Made by a program: the position numbers and the translations under genes. Below the pieces are notes generated by a model, which saw only the letters and a list, made by a program, of their open reading frames with translations, had not been told where the DNA came from and ran no database searches. Positions 35,778 through 45,462 of a stretch of DNA of 64,000 nucleotides are shown here, piece after piece (position 1 is the first letter of the stretch; every line of letters begins with the position of its first letter). The DNA comes from Aureococcus anophagefferens (taxonomy: Eukaryota; Sar; Pelagophyceae; Pelagomonadales; Pelagomonadaceae): contig NW_008705561.1 of assembly GCF_000186865.1 (NCBI RefSeq), positions 497,711 through 561,710 on the forward strand, given 5' to 3'.

Positions 35778-38700
35778 ATGAAGAGCGCCGCGCCGCCGAA
35801 GCACGATCCCCGCGGCGCCGGCGACGCCGGCCCCGCCGCCCGCGCGCCCACAGTTACAAACACCGCCGCCGTGCGATCCTACAGCCGCGGCGCGCGCGCG
35901 GCGGTCGTCTTCGTCGTCGGCCTCGTCGCTTCTTCGGTGTGCCGCGCGGCGCGCGTCGAGGTGCCGCTCATCCACGACGTCCTCGCGGCCGTGAAGACGG
36001 CGCGGGAGGCCGGCGAGGAGCTCCTCGCGCGCGGCGCCGCGGCGGAGGCCGTGGACGTACTCGCGGCCGCGGAGAAGCGGTGGCGCGCGCACGAGCACGC
36101 GTTCCGCTCGGCCGTCGGCAACCGGGAGACGCTCCAGACCGCGCCGGCGCGCTGGCGCGGCGAGGACGCGTCGGGCGAGCTCCTCGCCGTCGCCTTCGAG
36201 GACGCGCAGCACGCCGCGATGCACCTCAAGGCGACGCTCGGGTCCGCGCTCGTCGAGGCGGGCGACGCGCGGGCCGCCGTCGGCCACCTCGGCGTCGTCT
36301 GCCCGTCGCTCTGGTTCTACGCGCGGCGCAACGGGCCCGGCGAGGAGCACATCCGGGGCGAGGTGACCTGGCTCCGCTGCTACGGCGACCTCATCGCCGC
36401 GCGGAGGGCGCTGGGCGAGGACCGCGAGGTCGCGGTGCTCGAGCGCGACGTCGTCACGCACTCGACGCAGTGGCTCCGGAAGAAGCGCGACGAGCGGCCC
36501 ATCGACCGCGCGCGGCGCGAGATGAGCGCCGCCGCGGCCGCCGGCGACGCCGCGGCGACGGCCGACGCGGAGCGGCGCCTCGCGCGGCGCCGCTACGAAT
36601 TGGAAATTCGGTGGCCGCGCGCGTCGCCGTTCCTGCGCCGCGGCTTCGGCTCGGGCCAGGGCGACGGCCCGGGCAACGCCGCGCGCGCCGCGCGCAACTC
36701 GCGGCGCGTCGCGACGCTCCGCTGGCTCTCGGAGCTCTCGGCGCTCTCGGCGCCGGAGCGCCGCGAGACCGCGCGCGACTACGGCCGCGCGCTCGCGCGG
36801 GCCCGGGCCGTCCGCGTCGACGTCGACGCCCTCGTGCGCGCCTACGTCGACGCCGACGACTCCCTGGCGCGGAGCCGCCACCTCGGCAAGCTCCGCGACG
36901 CCGCGACCGAGGCGACGGCGGCGATGCTCCCGCCCGAGGACGGCGCCGCGGGCGGCGCCGCGGACGAGGAGGCCGAGGAGACGCTCAACTACCGCGCGGG
37001 CGTCGCGCTCGCGGCGCTCCTCAAGACGTCGGGCGCCGAGAAGCTCCGGGCCATCGTCGACGGCGCGGCCGCCGCGGAGCAGAACGCGACGGACGCCGCC
37101 GCGTCGGACGAGGACGCGCCCGACGCGGCCGACCCCGCGCGCCACTCGCGCGCCTACCTCGCCCTCGCCGACGCCTTCTTCGGCGACGCCCCGGCGCGGC
37201 CCCAGTTCGGCCGGGCCTTTGCTCGTTTGGTCGCGGACGAGGTCCGCCAGTACGTCACGGTCGTGGGCGAGGTCCACGCGCACGGCTGGGACTGGATCCA
37301 GGAGGAGGTCGCGCGCCTCGAGGAGGACCAGCGGCGCTGCAGCCTCGCCATCTCGCCCGTCGCGGGCCCGCCGCCGGGCTTCCTCTCCCGCTTCGACGTG
37401 ATCCACGTCGTCGCGCAGCACCGCCAGGAGTCGAACCGCCGCGCGCAGGAGGGCCGCGCCTTCGGCGCGCGGGCGCCGCGGTCGTCGCGCCGGCGCCGCG
37501 AGGCCGCGCCCCTGTTGGACCCGACGCTGGCCTTCGTCCTGGGCATCGCGCTCTGCGCGCTCCGGGGGTCGCAGCTGTTGCGGGAGCGGCGCCGCGCGAA
37601 CGGCGACGGCTACGCGCGGCGGCGGCCGAAGCGGTCCCTCTCCGAGCACGCGCGCGACGTGGTCGGCGACTTCCTGCTGGCGCTCGCGGCCTTCGCGGCG
37701 AACTACGCGTCCCAGCTCCGCGCGCTCGCGCGGCCCGCCGTCCGCCGCGCGGGGCCGTTCAAGCGGCGCGTCGCGGCGGCCGCGGCCGCGGTGGCGGCGG
37801 CCGTCGACCGCGCCTTCCCGGCGACCGCCGACGACGACGAGTCCGACGACGAGTCGGACGACGACGACTCGCGCGCGTCGGCCGCGGCCGACGACGCCGC
37901 GGCGCCCGCGCCGAAGAAGGTCGAGAAGCCTGCGGCGCCCGAGAAGCCCCGGGCCGCCGCGGAGAAGAAGAAGCCGGCCCGGGCCGCGCCGGCGAAGCGG
38001 CCGAGCGCCGCGGAGCTCGAGGCCGAGGCCGCGGCGGCGGCGGCCGCCGCCGAGGCGGCGAACGCGACGCTGGTCGCCGCGGCGTTCGCCGACTGCGACG
38101 CGTCGGACGGCGGCGACGCGGACGAGTGGCTGCCCGTGCCCAAGGGCGGCCGCGTCGTCGCGCCGGGCCCGCGCATCGTCGAGGCGTCCGCGCGCACCGT
38201 GACGCCGCCGCTCACGCCGCCGGCCGCGCTGGGCTCGCCCAAGGCGGGGCAGCCCGTCGAGTCGCTCCTCGAGCAGACGCGCCGCGCGGCCGCGGCCGCC
38301 GACGAGGCCGCGAAGCGCCTCGCGGCCGTCGCGGCCCAGTCCTGCGCCGTCTCCGTGACGTCGTCGAGCTCGTCGAGCTCGTCGTCTTCCGGCGCGCCGC
38401 CGTCGCCGGGCCACGCCGCCAAGAAGGCCGGCGGCGCCAAGGCCGCCGCGGCGCCGAAGAAGGTCAATCCCCTCAAGCTCGCGGGCCGCACGATCAAGAA
38501 GCGCGAGCCGCGCCTGCCCAAGCTGCCGTCGACCGGCGCGGGCGACGACTCGGCGGCGTCGCCGAGCCCGTCGTCGTCGCCGCGCGGCGTCGACGGCGCG
38601 TCCCGCGACCGCGGCCGGCCCGCGGCGGCGCCCAAGCCCGCGCGGGGCGGCAAGCGCGGCGCGGGCCGCGGCGCGCCGCCGCCGGCCTACGCGGACCCCT

Positions 38701-39020
38701 ACGTCGACGAGGCGCTCCGGACGCAGGTCGAGTACTACTTCTCCGTGTCGAACTTGTGCAAGGACGTCTACCTGCGGACCAACTGCATGGACGGCGAGGG
38801 CTACGTGGACCTCGACCACGTCTGCGCCTTCGGCCGCGTCCGCGCCATCTGCGGCGACAAGGCGACCGTCCGCCGCGCCGTCGAGGGCAGCGACAAGCTC
38901 GACGTGAGGCTCCTCAAGGACGACCGGGGCGGCCGCGCCTGGAAGGTCCGGACCAACGACCACCCCGAGCGCTGGTGCCTCGCGAGCCCCGCGGGCGCCG
39001 GCGCCGCGCGGCCACCCTAG
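35778..39020 (+). CDS. Large membrane protein ending in a La-type RNA-binding motif
   Basis: 1080 residues from ATG 35778. A leader helix (AAVVFVVGLVASSVCRAA) is followed by about 500 residues of alpha-helical sequence with VCPSLWFYARRNGPGEEHI, like prolyl-4-hydroxylase or TPR-type helices but not assignable. Two hydrophobic segments lie near 575-640 (LAFVLGIALCALRG, FLLALAAFAANYAS). An acidic, Lys/Ala and Ser-rich linker with a serine run precedes a La motif at about 975-1050: YVDEALRTQVEYYFSVSNLC, KDVYLRTNCMDGEGYVDLDH, VRAICGDKATVRRAV. The La motif is the winged helix of La and LARP proteins that binds RNA 3' ends. No RRM follows. The membrane/La pairing is unusual. Confidence 0.75.
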   Translation: MKSAAPPKHDPRGAGDAGPAARAPTVTNTAAVRSYSRGARAAVVFVVGLVASSVCRAARVEVPLIHDVLAAVKTAREAGEELLARGAAAEAVDVLAAAEKRWRAHEHAFRSAVGNRETLQTAPARWRGEDASGELLAVAFEDAQHAAMHLKATLGSALVEAGDARAAVGHLGVVCPSLWFYARRNGPGEEHIRGEVTWLRCYGDLIAARRALGEDREVAVLERDVVTHSTQWLRKKRDERPIDRARREMSAAAAAGDAAATADAERRLARRRYELEIRWPRASPFLRRGFGSGQGDGPGNAARAARNSRRVATLRWLSELSALSAPERRETARDYGRALARARAVRVDVDALVRAYVDADDSLARSRHLGKLRDAATEATAAMLPPEDGAAGGAADEEAEETLNYRAGVALAALLKTSGAEKLRAIVDGAAAAEQNATDAAASDEDAPDAADPARHSRAYLALADAFFGDAPARPQFGRAFARLVADEVRQYVTVVGEVHAHGWDWIQEEVARLEEDQRRCSLAISPVAGPPPGFLSRFDVIHVVAQHRQESNRRAQEGRAFGARAPRSSRRRREAAPLLDPTLAFVLGIALCALRGSQLLRERRRANGDGYARRRPKRSLSEHARDVVGDFLLALAAFAANYASQLRALARPAVRRAGPFKRRVAAAAAAVAAAVDRAFPATADDDESDDESDDDDSRASAAADDAAAPAPKKVEKPAAPEKPRAAAEKKKPARAAPAKRPSAAELEAEAAAAAAAAEAANATLVAAAFADCDASDGGDADEWLPVPKGGRVVAPGPRIVEASARTVTPPLTPPAALGSPKAGQPVESLLEQTRRAAAAADEAAKRLAAVAAQSCAVSVTSSSSSSSSSSGAPPSPGHAAKKAGGAKAAAAPKKVNPLKLAGRTIKKREPRLPKLPSTGAGDDSAASPSPSSSPRGVDGASRDRGRPAAAPKPARGGKRGAGRGAPPPAYADPYVDEALRTQVEYYFSVSNLCKDVYLRTNCMDGEGYVDLDHVCAFGRVRAICGDKATVRRAVEGSDKLDVRLLKDDRGGRAWKVRTNDHPERWCLASPAGAGAARPP

Positions 39021-39194
39021 TCTGGGACGTCGCCCGCCCTCGTCCGCGCCCTCCCCCCCGGCAAAAAAAAAACACCCCCTCGCATCCCCCCCACCGGCGC
39101 TTCGCGCCCGGCGGCCGGCGTGCACTGACGCCGCCGGTCACCGGCTGCTCTAACCGCCGCATCTTCATACGAGCTTACCCGTCGCGTCCGCGAG

Positions 39195-39278
39195 TTAGCG
39201 CCCGCCCACGAGGGCGTCGACGACGTCCGCGGACCGGCACGTCGCGACGGCCCCGTCCTCCTCGACGTACATCTCCAC

Positions 39279-39310
<32 letters not shown>

Positions 39311-40691
39311 AGCGCGCCGCCGTCGACTGCCCGACGGCCTCGACGTAGAGGTCGCCCAAATCCACGCGCGCCTCGACCTTCTGCTTCTTGCGGTCGCTGA
39401 CGGTGACCGCGCCGCGGAGCGTCGACTCGACGGCGTCGCGGTAGGCCCGCGCCCGGGGCCGCACGGCGTCGAGATCCGCGAACTGGCCGCGGCCGTCGCC
39501 GTCGCCCTCGTCGTCCGAGTCCGAGAGCAGGAGCGGCGCGTCGTCGGGCGGCTCGGTGGCCCGCGTCGCGATCGAGTCCTGGGTGCCGCGGCCGTCGCTG
39601 AAGCCCGACGCGCGGTCGAAGGGGCAGGGCCCGGCGGCCTGGCCGGGCAGGATCCCAAAGGTCGGGCGGTCCTCGTCCTCGAAGCGGGACACGACGGAGC
39701 CCAGGCTGCCGCGGTCCGGCGACGCGGGCCGCGGGCGCAGGAACGACGCCGGCGGCTTCGTCGGCGCGGGCGCCTCGTCGCTCTTCGGCGCCGCGGGCGA
39801 CGGCGGCGGCGGCGGCGCGCCGAGGCCCGCGCGCAGCTGGAGCGCCCCGCAGATGGCGCTCGCCTCGTGATCCGGCTCGGGCTCCTGCTTTTCCAAAAGG
39901 CTCGCGAAGAACTGGCGGTTCGGGCACGACCGGGGCACGGCGAGCATGGTCAGCGCGTCCTCGTCGTCGTCGTCGAGGACGCGCGCCGGGCAGGACTGGG
40001 GCTGCGTCAGGGGCACGCCGTCGGCGTCCGTCGGCGGCCAGTAGTCGACGGGCCCCGGCCGCCGCGACTCGTACGTATTGCGCGGCGGGCGCGTCGGCGC
40101 GCCCCGGGGCCGCGTCGGCGCCCGGCCCTCGCGGTAGAGGATGGCCTCGAGCTGGTCGCGCACGTCCGCCGGCTTGACCGCCGCGTCGTCCGCGGGCGGC
40201 GCCGCGGCGGGCTCCTCGTCGCGGTCCGCGAGCGCGGCCTCGGCGGCGGACGCCATCTCGAGGTTGCTCGGCGCGGAGAAGCGCCGCAGCCTGCTCGGCG
40301 GCGTCACGCGCGTCGCCGCGGCCTCCGGCGCCGCGCGCTCGCCCTTCCACTCGCTCGCCTGGCGCCGGAAGTCCGCGGCGTAGGACTGGCGCGCCTCGAG
40401 GATCCGCCGCGCGGCGTCGGAGACGTCGAGGTGCTGCGTCGACGAGCGCCGCGCGCGGGCGACGGTCTTCGGTTGGGCCTTGGCCTTCTTCTTCGGCGGG
40501 GGCTTGGCCTCGGCGAAGGCCTCGGCGGCCTTGAGGGGCGGGAAGGCCGCGGGGGCCACGGCGAGGCCCAGGTCCTTCAGGAGCTTCACGTCGTCGCGGC
40601 CCATGTCCTCGCCCAGGGCCTCCTGCGCGGCCTTTTTCATCTCCGACGACTCGGGCGCCGACATGCGCCGCCGCCGGAGCCGCGACTCCAT
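39195..40691 (-). CDS. Unknown acidic, probably nuclear protein
   Basis: 498 residues from ATG 40691. Sequence is largely disordered: Lys-rich PPPKKKAKAQPKTVARARRS near 60 could be a nuclear localisation signal, and a run of nine aspartates lies near 465 (from a GTC repeat at about 39277-39311). Short ordered-looking pieces are RRILEARQSYAADFRRQASE, VRDQLEAILYREGRAP and SCPNRQFFASLLEKQEPE. Pairs of short repeats (SCPARVLDDD, SCPNRQFF) recur. No known family. The gene is divergent from the methyltransferase over 132 bases containing an 11-bp-period repeat. Confidence 0.55.
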
Positions 40692-40758
40692 GTTCAAAGG
40701 CAACACTTGTGTTCCGGATTGGGGCGACGTGGGGCAGCTTTAGATCTGCTTTTTGCCG

Positions 40759-40790
40759 AGCGGCAATATAGCGGCAATAAAGCGGCACTT
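40759..40790. promoter_or_regulatory. Three AGCGGCAATA copies at 11-bp spacing in a divergent promoter
   Basis: Copies begin at 40759, 40770 and 40781 (the last truncated to AGCGGCA). The 11-base period places them on one face of the helix. They lie between the starts at 40691 and 40824, so they could bind a regulator of either gene; this is inference. Confidence 0.45.
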
Positions 40791-40823
40791 TAACCTTGCT
40801 GCAGTCGCCTTGGCAGCCCCACG

Positions 40824-41717
40824 ATGGCCGCCTTGGCATGCGGCCCCAAGCCCTACGAGGCGCAGGTGATCCTGCGCGTGGACCGCGCGGGCGTCTTCCT
40901 CTACGCGGACCTCGAGCGCTCCAAGGAGGTCTGCACGCTGACGCGGAGCACGGCCTGCCGGCGCCTCGAGAGCGGCGTCGACGCCCAGGGCCGCGCCAAG
41001 GTGCGCGTCGAGGCCCTCGACGGCGTGGCCTTCCCGACGGGCTGGGGCCGCGCCGAGTACTTCTCCCAGTGCGCGGCGACGACGGACCGGCCCTTCGACT
41101 GGGAGCCGGACCCGGAGCCGCGCGCCGTCGACGAGGGCGACGCGGCCGCGCCGCGCGTGCCGGCCGCGGCCCTCGACGAGGCCTGCCTCCTCGCGGCCAT
41201 CGGGCCGGAGGACGTCGTCGTCGACGTCGCCTGCGGCGACGGCCGCGTCGCCGCCTGGGCCGTGGCGCGCTTCGGCGCGCGGGCCGCGTGGGGTCTCGAG
41301 AGCGACGCGGCGCGGTACCTCGACGCGCGCGACAACGTCGCCGCCCGGGGCCTCGGCGACCGCGTCACGATCCTCCGCGCCGACGCCGCCGCCGCCGACG
41401 CGGACCGGGACGACGTCCGCGCGGCCCTCGCGGCCGCGACGGTCCTCGTCGTCGCGATCGAGCCCGGCGCCGCGGACGCGTGGGAGCCGCTCCTCTGGGA
41501 CCACCTCAAGCGCCGCGACGGCGCCAAGGTGCGCGCCCTCTGCCTCGGCGCGCGGCCGCCCGACGCCTACGTCGCCGCCAAGTGCAAGCGCCTCAAGCAC
41601 CCCTACGAGGCCCTCGACGTCGACGCGTTCCTCCTCACGCGCGACTCGAGGCCCCGGCGGCGCGCGGTCAAGGCGGTTCCGGCGGGCGCGGGCCGCGTGC
41701 GGATGGTTAGCTCCTAG
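40824..41717 (+). CDS. SAM-dependent methyltransferase, FAM173/ATPSCKMT-like
   Basis: 297 residues. The SAM-binding motif I is VVVDVACGDGRVAAWAVARF (about residue 131) followed by AAWGLESDAARYLDARDNVA, matching the DxGxGDGR pattern of small lysine methyltransferases related to DOT1, including FAM173. Motif II/III reads ATVLVVAIEPGAADAW. The front 100 residues form an extra domain (ILRVDRAGVFLYADLERSKE). Substrate is unknown. The stop overlaps the convergent Sel1 gene by 11 bases. Confidence 0.75.
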   Translation: MAALACGPKPYEAQVILRVDRAGVFLYADLERSKEVCTLTRSTACRRLESGVDAQGRAKVRVEALDGVAFPTGWGRAEYFSQCAATTDRPFDWEPDPEPRAVDEGDAAAPRVPAAALDEACLLAAIGPEDVVVDVACGDGRVAAWAVARFGARAAWGLESDAARYLDARDNVAARGLGDRVTILRADAAAADADRDDVRAALAAATVLVVAIEPGAADAWEPLLWDHLKRRDGAKVRALCLGARPPDAYVAAKCKRLKHPYEALDVDAFLLTRDSRPRRRAVKAVPAGAGRVRMVSS

Positions 41718-42834
41718 GGAGGTTGCGCGTCGGCGGGTCCGTGAGCACGTCGATGCCGCGCCGGCGGTACTCGGCTGTGAGGAGCTTCAAATGCCGCCGC
41801 GTCATATTGCTTGAGTCAAATTTCTTCCTCTCGAAGACGAGCCGAAGGTAGCGCGCAGCTTCGAGGAAGCCGTCCTCCCCGGTGCAGCTGTCGGCATCGT
41901 GAGTTTTCAAGTAATGTAGCGCGTCCTCGTTATACGGCATTTGGCCATTGTCACGAAAGCCCGCGATGAGGAAATGCGCCATATCCGCCTGAGCCTCAGG
42001 ACGTCCAGCGTCGGCTGCAATTTTCATGTATTTCAGCGCGTTTGCAGAGAGAGATGATTCACCCGATTCCACGCGTTCGTCCCACATGCACGCCAATTGC
42101 CAAGCCGAGGCGCTATGTCCCAGGCTGGCGCCGAGCTCCCAAAGCTCCTCAGCCCGTTCCGTCGACTTTTCAATACCATGATCGCCAGCTTCGTACCATA
42201 CACCAAGGAGTAGCCTGGCTTCAGCGTTTCCCTTATCGACATGGCTTTGCAGTCGCGCTACCAACTCATCGTCGGATTTGGCAGCGGGCATTTTACAAAC
42301 AGGACAGGGGAAATCACGTCTGATTAGCGGGTAGACGGGGATCTTCATGTCTGAGTAATTATCGAAGCAATGCTTGCAACACGTTTTCAAACAACACACG
42401 CGTAGGCTTTCGGCCCAAGCAGGAAGGTCCCGGCAGCACAATTCGCATCGCTGGGCCGCCGCCGCCGCCGCGCCGCGCGCTTTGCAGAGCCCGTCCGACC
42501 AACGCGCGTCGCGCCACGCCTTCGAAGCCCGGCCGGCGCGCGCTAAATCCTTCATTGGCAGCGCGAGAAACACATCCGTGAGTACGACGTGAGGGAGCTT
42601 CTGGATAGAAATACCAGCCGTGCCTCGGCGCCGCAAAGCAGCAAAGACGGCCTCCGCGTCATCGACTTGCGCGGACGCGGCGTCGGCCAGCGCTTGTTTG
42701 GCGTAAGCCGTCTTTTGCGCGTCGTCAGCCACCACCTGGGCGTCGTCCGCCGCGCGCAGGAGAGGTCCCAGCCTCGTTTCAGCAGCGCATAGCTCGTCGA
42801 ACAGCACACACCCAAACCTTTGGCTGGTGATCAC
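41707..42834 (-). CDS. F-box/RING-like/Sel1-repeat protein, 5' end unresolved
   Basis: The open frame has 375 codons but begins at a GTG; no ATG lies upstream of the F-box-like segment (KLPHVVLTDVFLALPMKDLA), so a 5' exon is probably missing. A zinc-binding region follows: CELCCRDLPAWAESLRVCC, CCKHCFDNYSD and CPVCKMP. Then two or three Sel1 repeats: NAEARLLLGVWYEAGDHG, ERAEELWELGASLGHSASAW and ALKYMKIAADAGRPEAQADM. Such proteins act as adaptors in ubiquitin or degradation pathways. Base use is visibly AT-richer from about 41720 to 42480 than in neighbours, suggesting a different origin or relaxed selection. Confidence 0.7.
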   Translation of the reverse strand: MITSQRFGCVLFDELCAAETRLGPLLRAADDAQVVADDAQKTAYAKQALADAASAQVDDAEAVFAALRRRGTAGISIQKLPHVVLTDVFLALPMKDLARAGRASKAWRDARWSDGLCKARGAAAAAAQRCELCCRDLPAWAESLRVCCLKTCCKHCFDNYSDMKIPVYPLIRRDFPCPVCKMPAAKSDDELVARLQSHVDKGNAEARLLLGVWYEAGDHGIEKSTERAEELWELGASLGHSASAWQLACMWDERVESGESSLSANALKYMKIAADAGRPEAQADMAHFLIAGFRDNGQMPYNEDALHYLKTHDADSCTGEDGFLEAARYLRLVFERKKFDSSNMTRRHLKLLTAEYRRRGIDVLTDPPTRNLPRS

Positions 42835-44791
42835 CCGATTAGCCCTCGATGGGCCTCAAAGCGGCGCGTAGGCCGCGGTAGCCGAAGGGAAAACGGCCCC
42901 GGCCGCGGCGCATGTACCCCACGAGGGCGCGGAGCCGTTCCAACCGTTCGTGATGGCGACTTCGCGGCTCCAAACGGTCGCGTGACAGCGGCCGCGGCCC
43001 ACGCTCTCAGAGGCCCGAGTGCGGACTCGTCGGAAACGCTGCTTCTGGCTCGTTTGGGGCGTGCGCGGGTCCTTAGTGATGGTGTAAGAGATTCCGCGTG
43101 CTTGGTTCGATGCGTGCGGGCCCAAAACGTGACTGCGCGCGCGGCCGAAGCTCGGCGCCGACGACATTCCCGACGCGTTGACCGCGGGCATCCGGAGCGC
43201 CACACGTGCGAGGCGCTGGTCACATCCCTCCGGTGGGTCATATACTCGGTCCGGAAGCGTCGTGTGACCTCGGAAAACGTGTTGAAGTCGTGGATCGCGG
43301 ACCCCATACACTGCAGCCCTACCGAATGATCTCTGCCGCTGCGATTCTCGTCACCAACGTCCACGGCGACGAGCCCGAGCACACCATCGTCGTCGTATGA
43401 GATCTACGTGGCCTCCGGCTAGAAATTTCTAGCGACAACGACATTTTTGACCCGTTCGCGAATCTGGTGCTCGAGCGCGTACAGCCTCATCTCGGGCGGA
43501 GCACCTACCTCTTAATCCGAGCTTCTAGTGGGCGCCTCTCGGTCGAGCTTCGACGCCGGTACTCTGGCGCCTCTAGGGACGAAGAGACGCGGTGCGGGCT
43601 CGGGTTTCGGGTCGCGAAGACACCGTAGAGTGCCAGACGGTGTTTTGAAAAAAATATTTACGCCACGCCTGCGTCGCAGGTGACCGGGCCACCGCCGGAA
43701 AGCCCGCGGCGTCGCAAAGCCATGTACTTGGAGCGTTGATAACGAAAAAGTCCGCGGGTACAGACGCGGACGGCGACCGCGCGCCGCGCGCGAACGTGTC
43801 GGTTTAGGACCGCCTCCGTCGACGTACGACTTCGACGCCGCAAAGAAGCACGTCGGGTCCAGCGCTGATGAGTGCTCCACGGCCCTCGCCCATCGATAGG
43901 ATGAGCTCGGAGCCCATATCCTCGCACCGCCGCCCCCATGGGCGCCGCGTAGCCGCCGTCGAGCGGTTGCGCGCGTGTGCGCCGAGCACGACGTTCGCGT
44001 CCGCCGAGCGTTGCAGGTCGTCCGCGCCCGCGAGGAGTCATTCCCGATCGCTTCGTGGAGATGTTTGGCCGCAAAATCGATCAAGTCCGGGGGCACGGAC
44101 CGCGGCCCCCGCGCGCCGGCCGCCGCAGAGCGGCGCCCGAAACCGCCGCCGAAACGGGTTCTGGGGTCATGAACGGCGATGTGGCGTATTTGACGTGATC
44201 TGTTGGGCCACGGCTCACCCATAGTGATAGACGAGCTGCACGAGCCACTTCGCCGACGGGAACTCGCGCAGATCTAGCCGCGGTCCGCGCCTCGAACGTG
44301 TCGTCGGGACCCGTCTTCGGCCCCGCGCCGCACCACGACCACGGCCTCGGCCGACGCAGTTGAGCGCGCGCCGCATCTATGCGCAACATGGACGGACCGC
44401 CGCGACGGTTTACGGACCCGCGGCGACCTCCGGACGCGTCCAGCGCCGCCCGCTGCTCGACCGCTCCCGCAGGCGGTTTCCGAGGCCGTGTGCGTCGTCG
44501 CGCGCACGCCGTTTCCAGCGCTCAAAAGTGGCACGCGACCGCGCAGGGACTAGTAGACGCAAACGGAAGCGGCGCGGGGGTCACAGGCGGCCTCATACGG
44601 CCTGTGGCGCGGCGCGAAGGCCGTATTGAGGCTAATCGTCCGAGAGGTTTGGGTGTGCAGCATAATGCGCGCCGAGTCGAACGAGCCAAACTTTCCCCCT
44701 CGTTGAAGGCGACAAACCGGCGGGCAGCCGATGCTGTGCGCTTGAAAAACGCCCGCCGTCGTCCAGCGACGCTGCCCGACGCGCAGCGACC
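42835..44791. other. About 2 kb without a confident gene
   Basis: Composition is less GC-biased than flanking genes. Open frames of 100-240 codons occur on both strands and overlap; none shows a known domain. Minus-strand pieces with partly protein-like character include VLGLVAVDVGDENRSGRDHS (about 43330-43390) and ARGISYTITKDPRTPQTSQK (about 43050-43110). They could be 5' exons of the Sel1 gene or relics. An A/T-rich patch lies at 43640-43665. Confidence 0.45.
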
Positions 44792-45379
44792 ATGCCCCAG
44801 GAGACGGAGAGCACGCGGTCGCTGCGCCGCGGCGACAAGCGGGCCGAGTACACGCGGCCCGGCGTGTCCGAGGAGGAGATCGACGAGATCCGCCAGGCGT
44901 TCTGGATGATGGACACGCAGGACGGGAAGCGCGACGAGCGCGGTTTCATCGACCCCAACGACCTCATGGAGGCGATGAACTCGCTGGGCATCGACTGGAA
45001 CAAGAGCGAGCTCTACCAGACGCTGTCCGAGGTCGACCACGACAACAGCGGCAACATCGGCCTCGAGGAGTTCATCAACCTGACGACGGCGCTCATCACG
45101 GAGCAGGACCTGAGCCGGTCCGGCGAGCCGAGCACCTTCGACCTGCTCTTCAAGAAGTTCGACCAGCGCGGCGACGACTACATCAATTTGGACAGCCTCC
45201 GGCTCGTCTGCCGCGAGCTCGGCGAAACCCTCGGCTCGGGCAGCGAGCAGAGCGACGAGCAGCTCAAGGACATGCTCCGCTTCGCGAAGCACGACGAGGG
45301 CGCCGCGGGCGGCGGCCCGCTCCAGGTCACGAAGCAGGAGCTCTGGGACTGCCTCTCGAGGACGCGCCTCATGAAGTAG
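44792..45379 (+). CDS. Centrin-like EF-hand protein
   Basis: 195 residues with the centrin layout: a basic lead, then EEEIDEIRQAFWMMDTQDGK (first EF-hand, calcium loop altered), SELYQTLSEVDHDNSGNIGL with a canonical DHDNSGNIGLEE loop (second hand), TFDLLFKKFDQRGDDYINLD (third, degenerate) and a last pair of helices ending CLSRTRLMK. Length is about 25 residues over typical centrin. Centrins act at basal bodies and contractile fibres. One hand at least should bind calcium. Confidence 0.8.
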   Translation: MPQETESTRSLRRGDKRAEYTRPGVSEEEIDEIRQAFWMMDTQDGKRDERGFIDPNDLMEAMNSLGIDWNKSELYQTLSEVDHDNSGNIGLEEFINLTTALITEQDLSRSGEPSTFDLLFKKFDQRGDDYINLDSLRLVCRELGETLGSGSEQSDEQLKDMLRFAKHDEGAAGGGPLQVTKQELWDCLSRTRLMK

Positions 45380-45462
45380 GTAAAGTGTGACCCTGACATT
45401 GAACGATGGCGCCGCCTGGAGGAGGGTCGGGACGACGGCACCCCAGACGGCGCCCCGCGAAG

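Noticed and set aside
35549..39400. Long open frames on both strands around the La-motif gene
   Set aside because: They are Arg/Ala/Gly or Val/Asp/Arg noise; only the frame ending at 39020 shows a La motif and membrane helices.
42835..44791. Several 100-240 codon open frames on both strands
   Set aside because: They overlap each other, show no domain and have mixed composition; none could be preferred.
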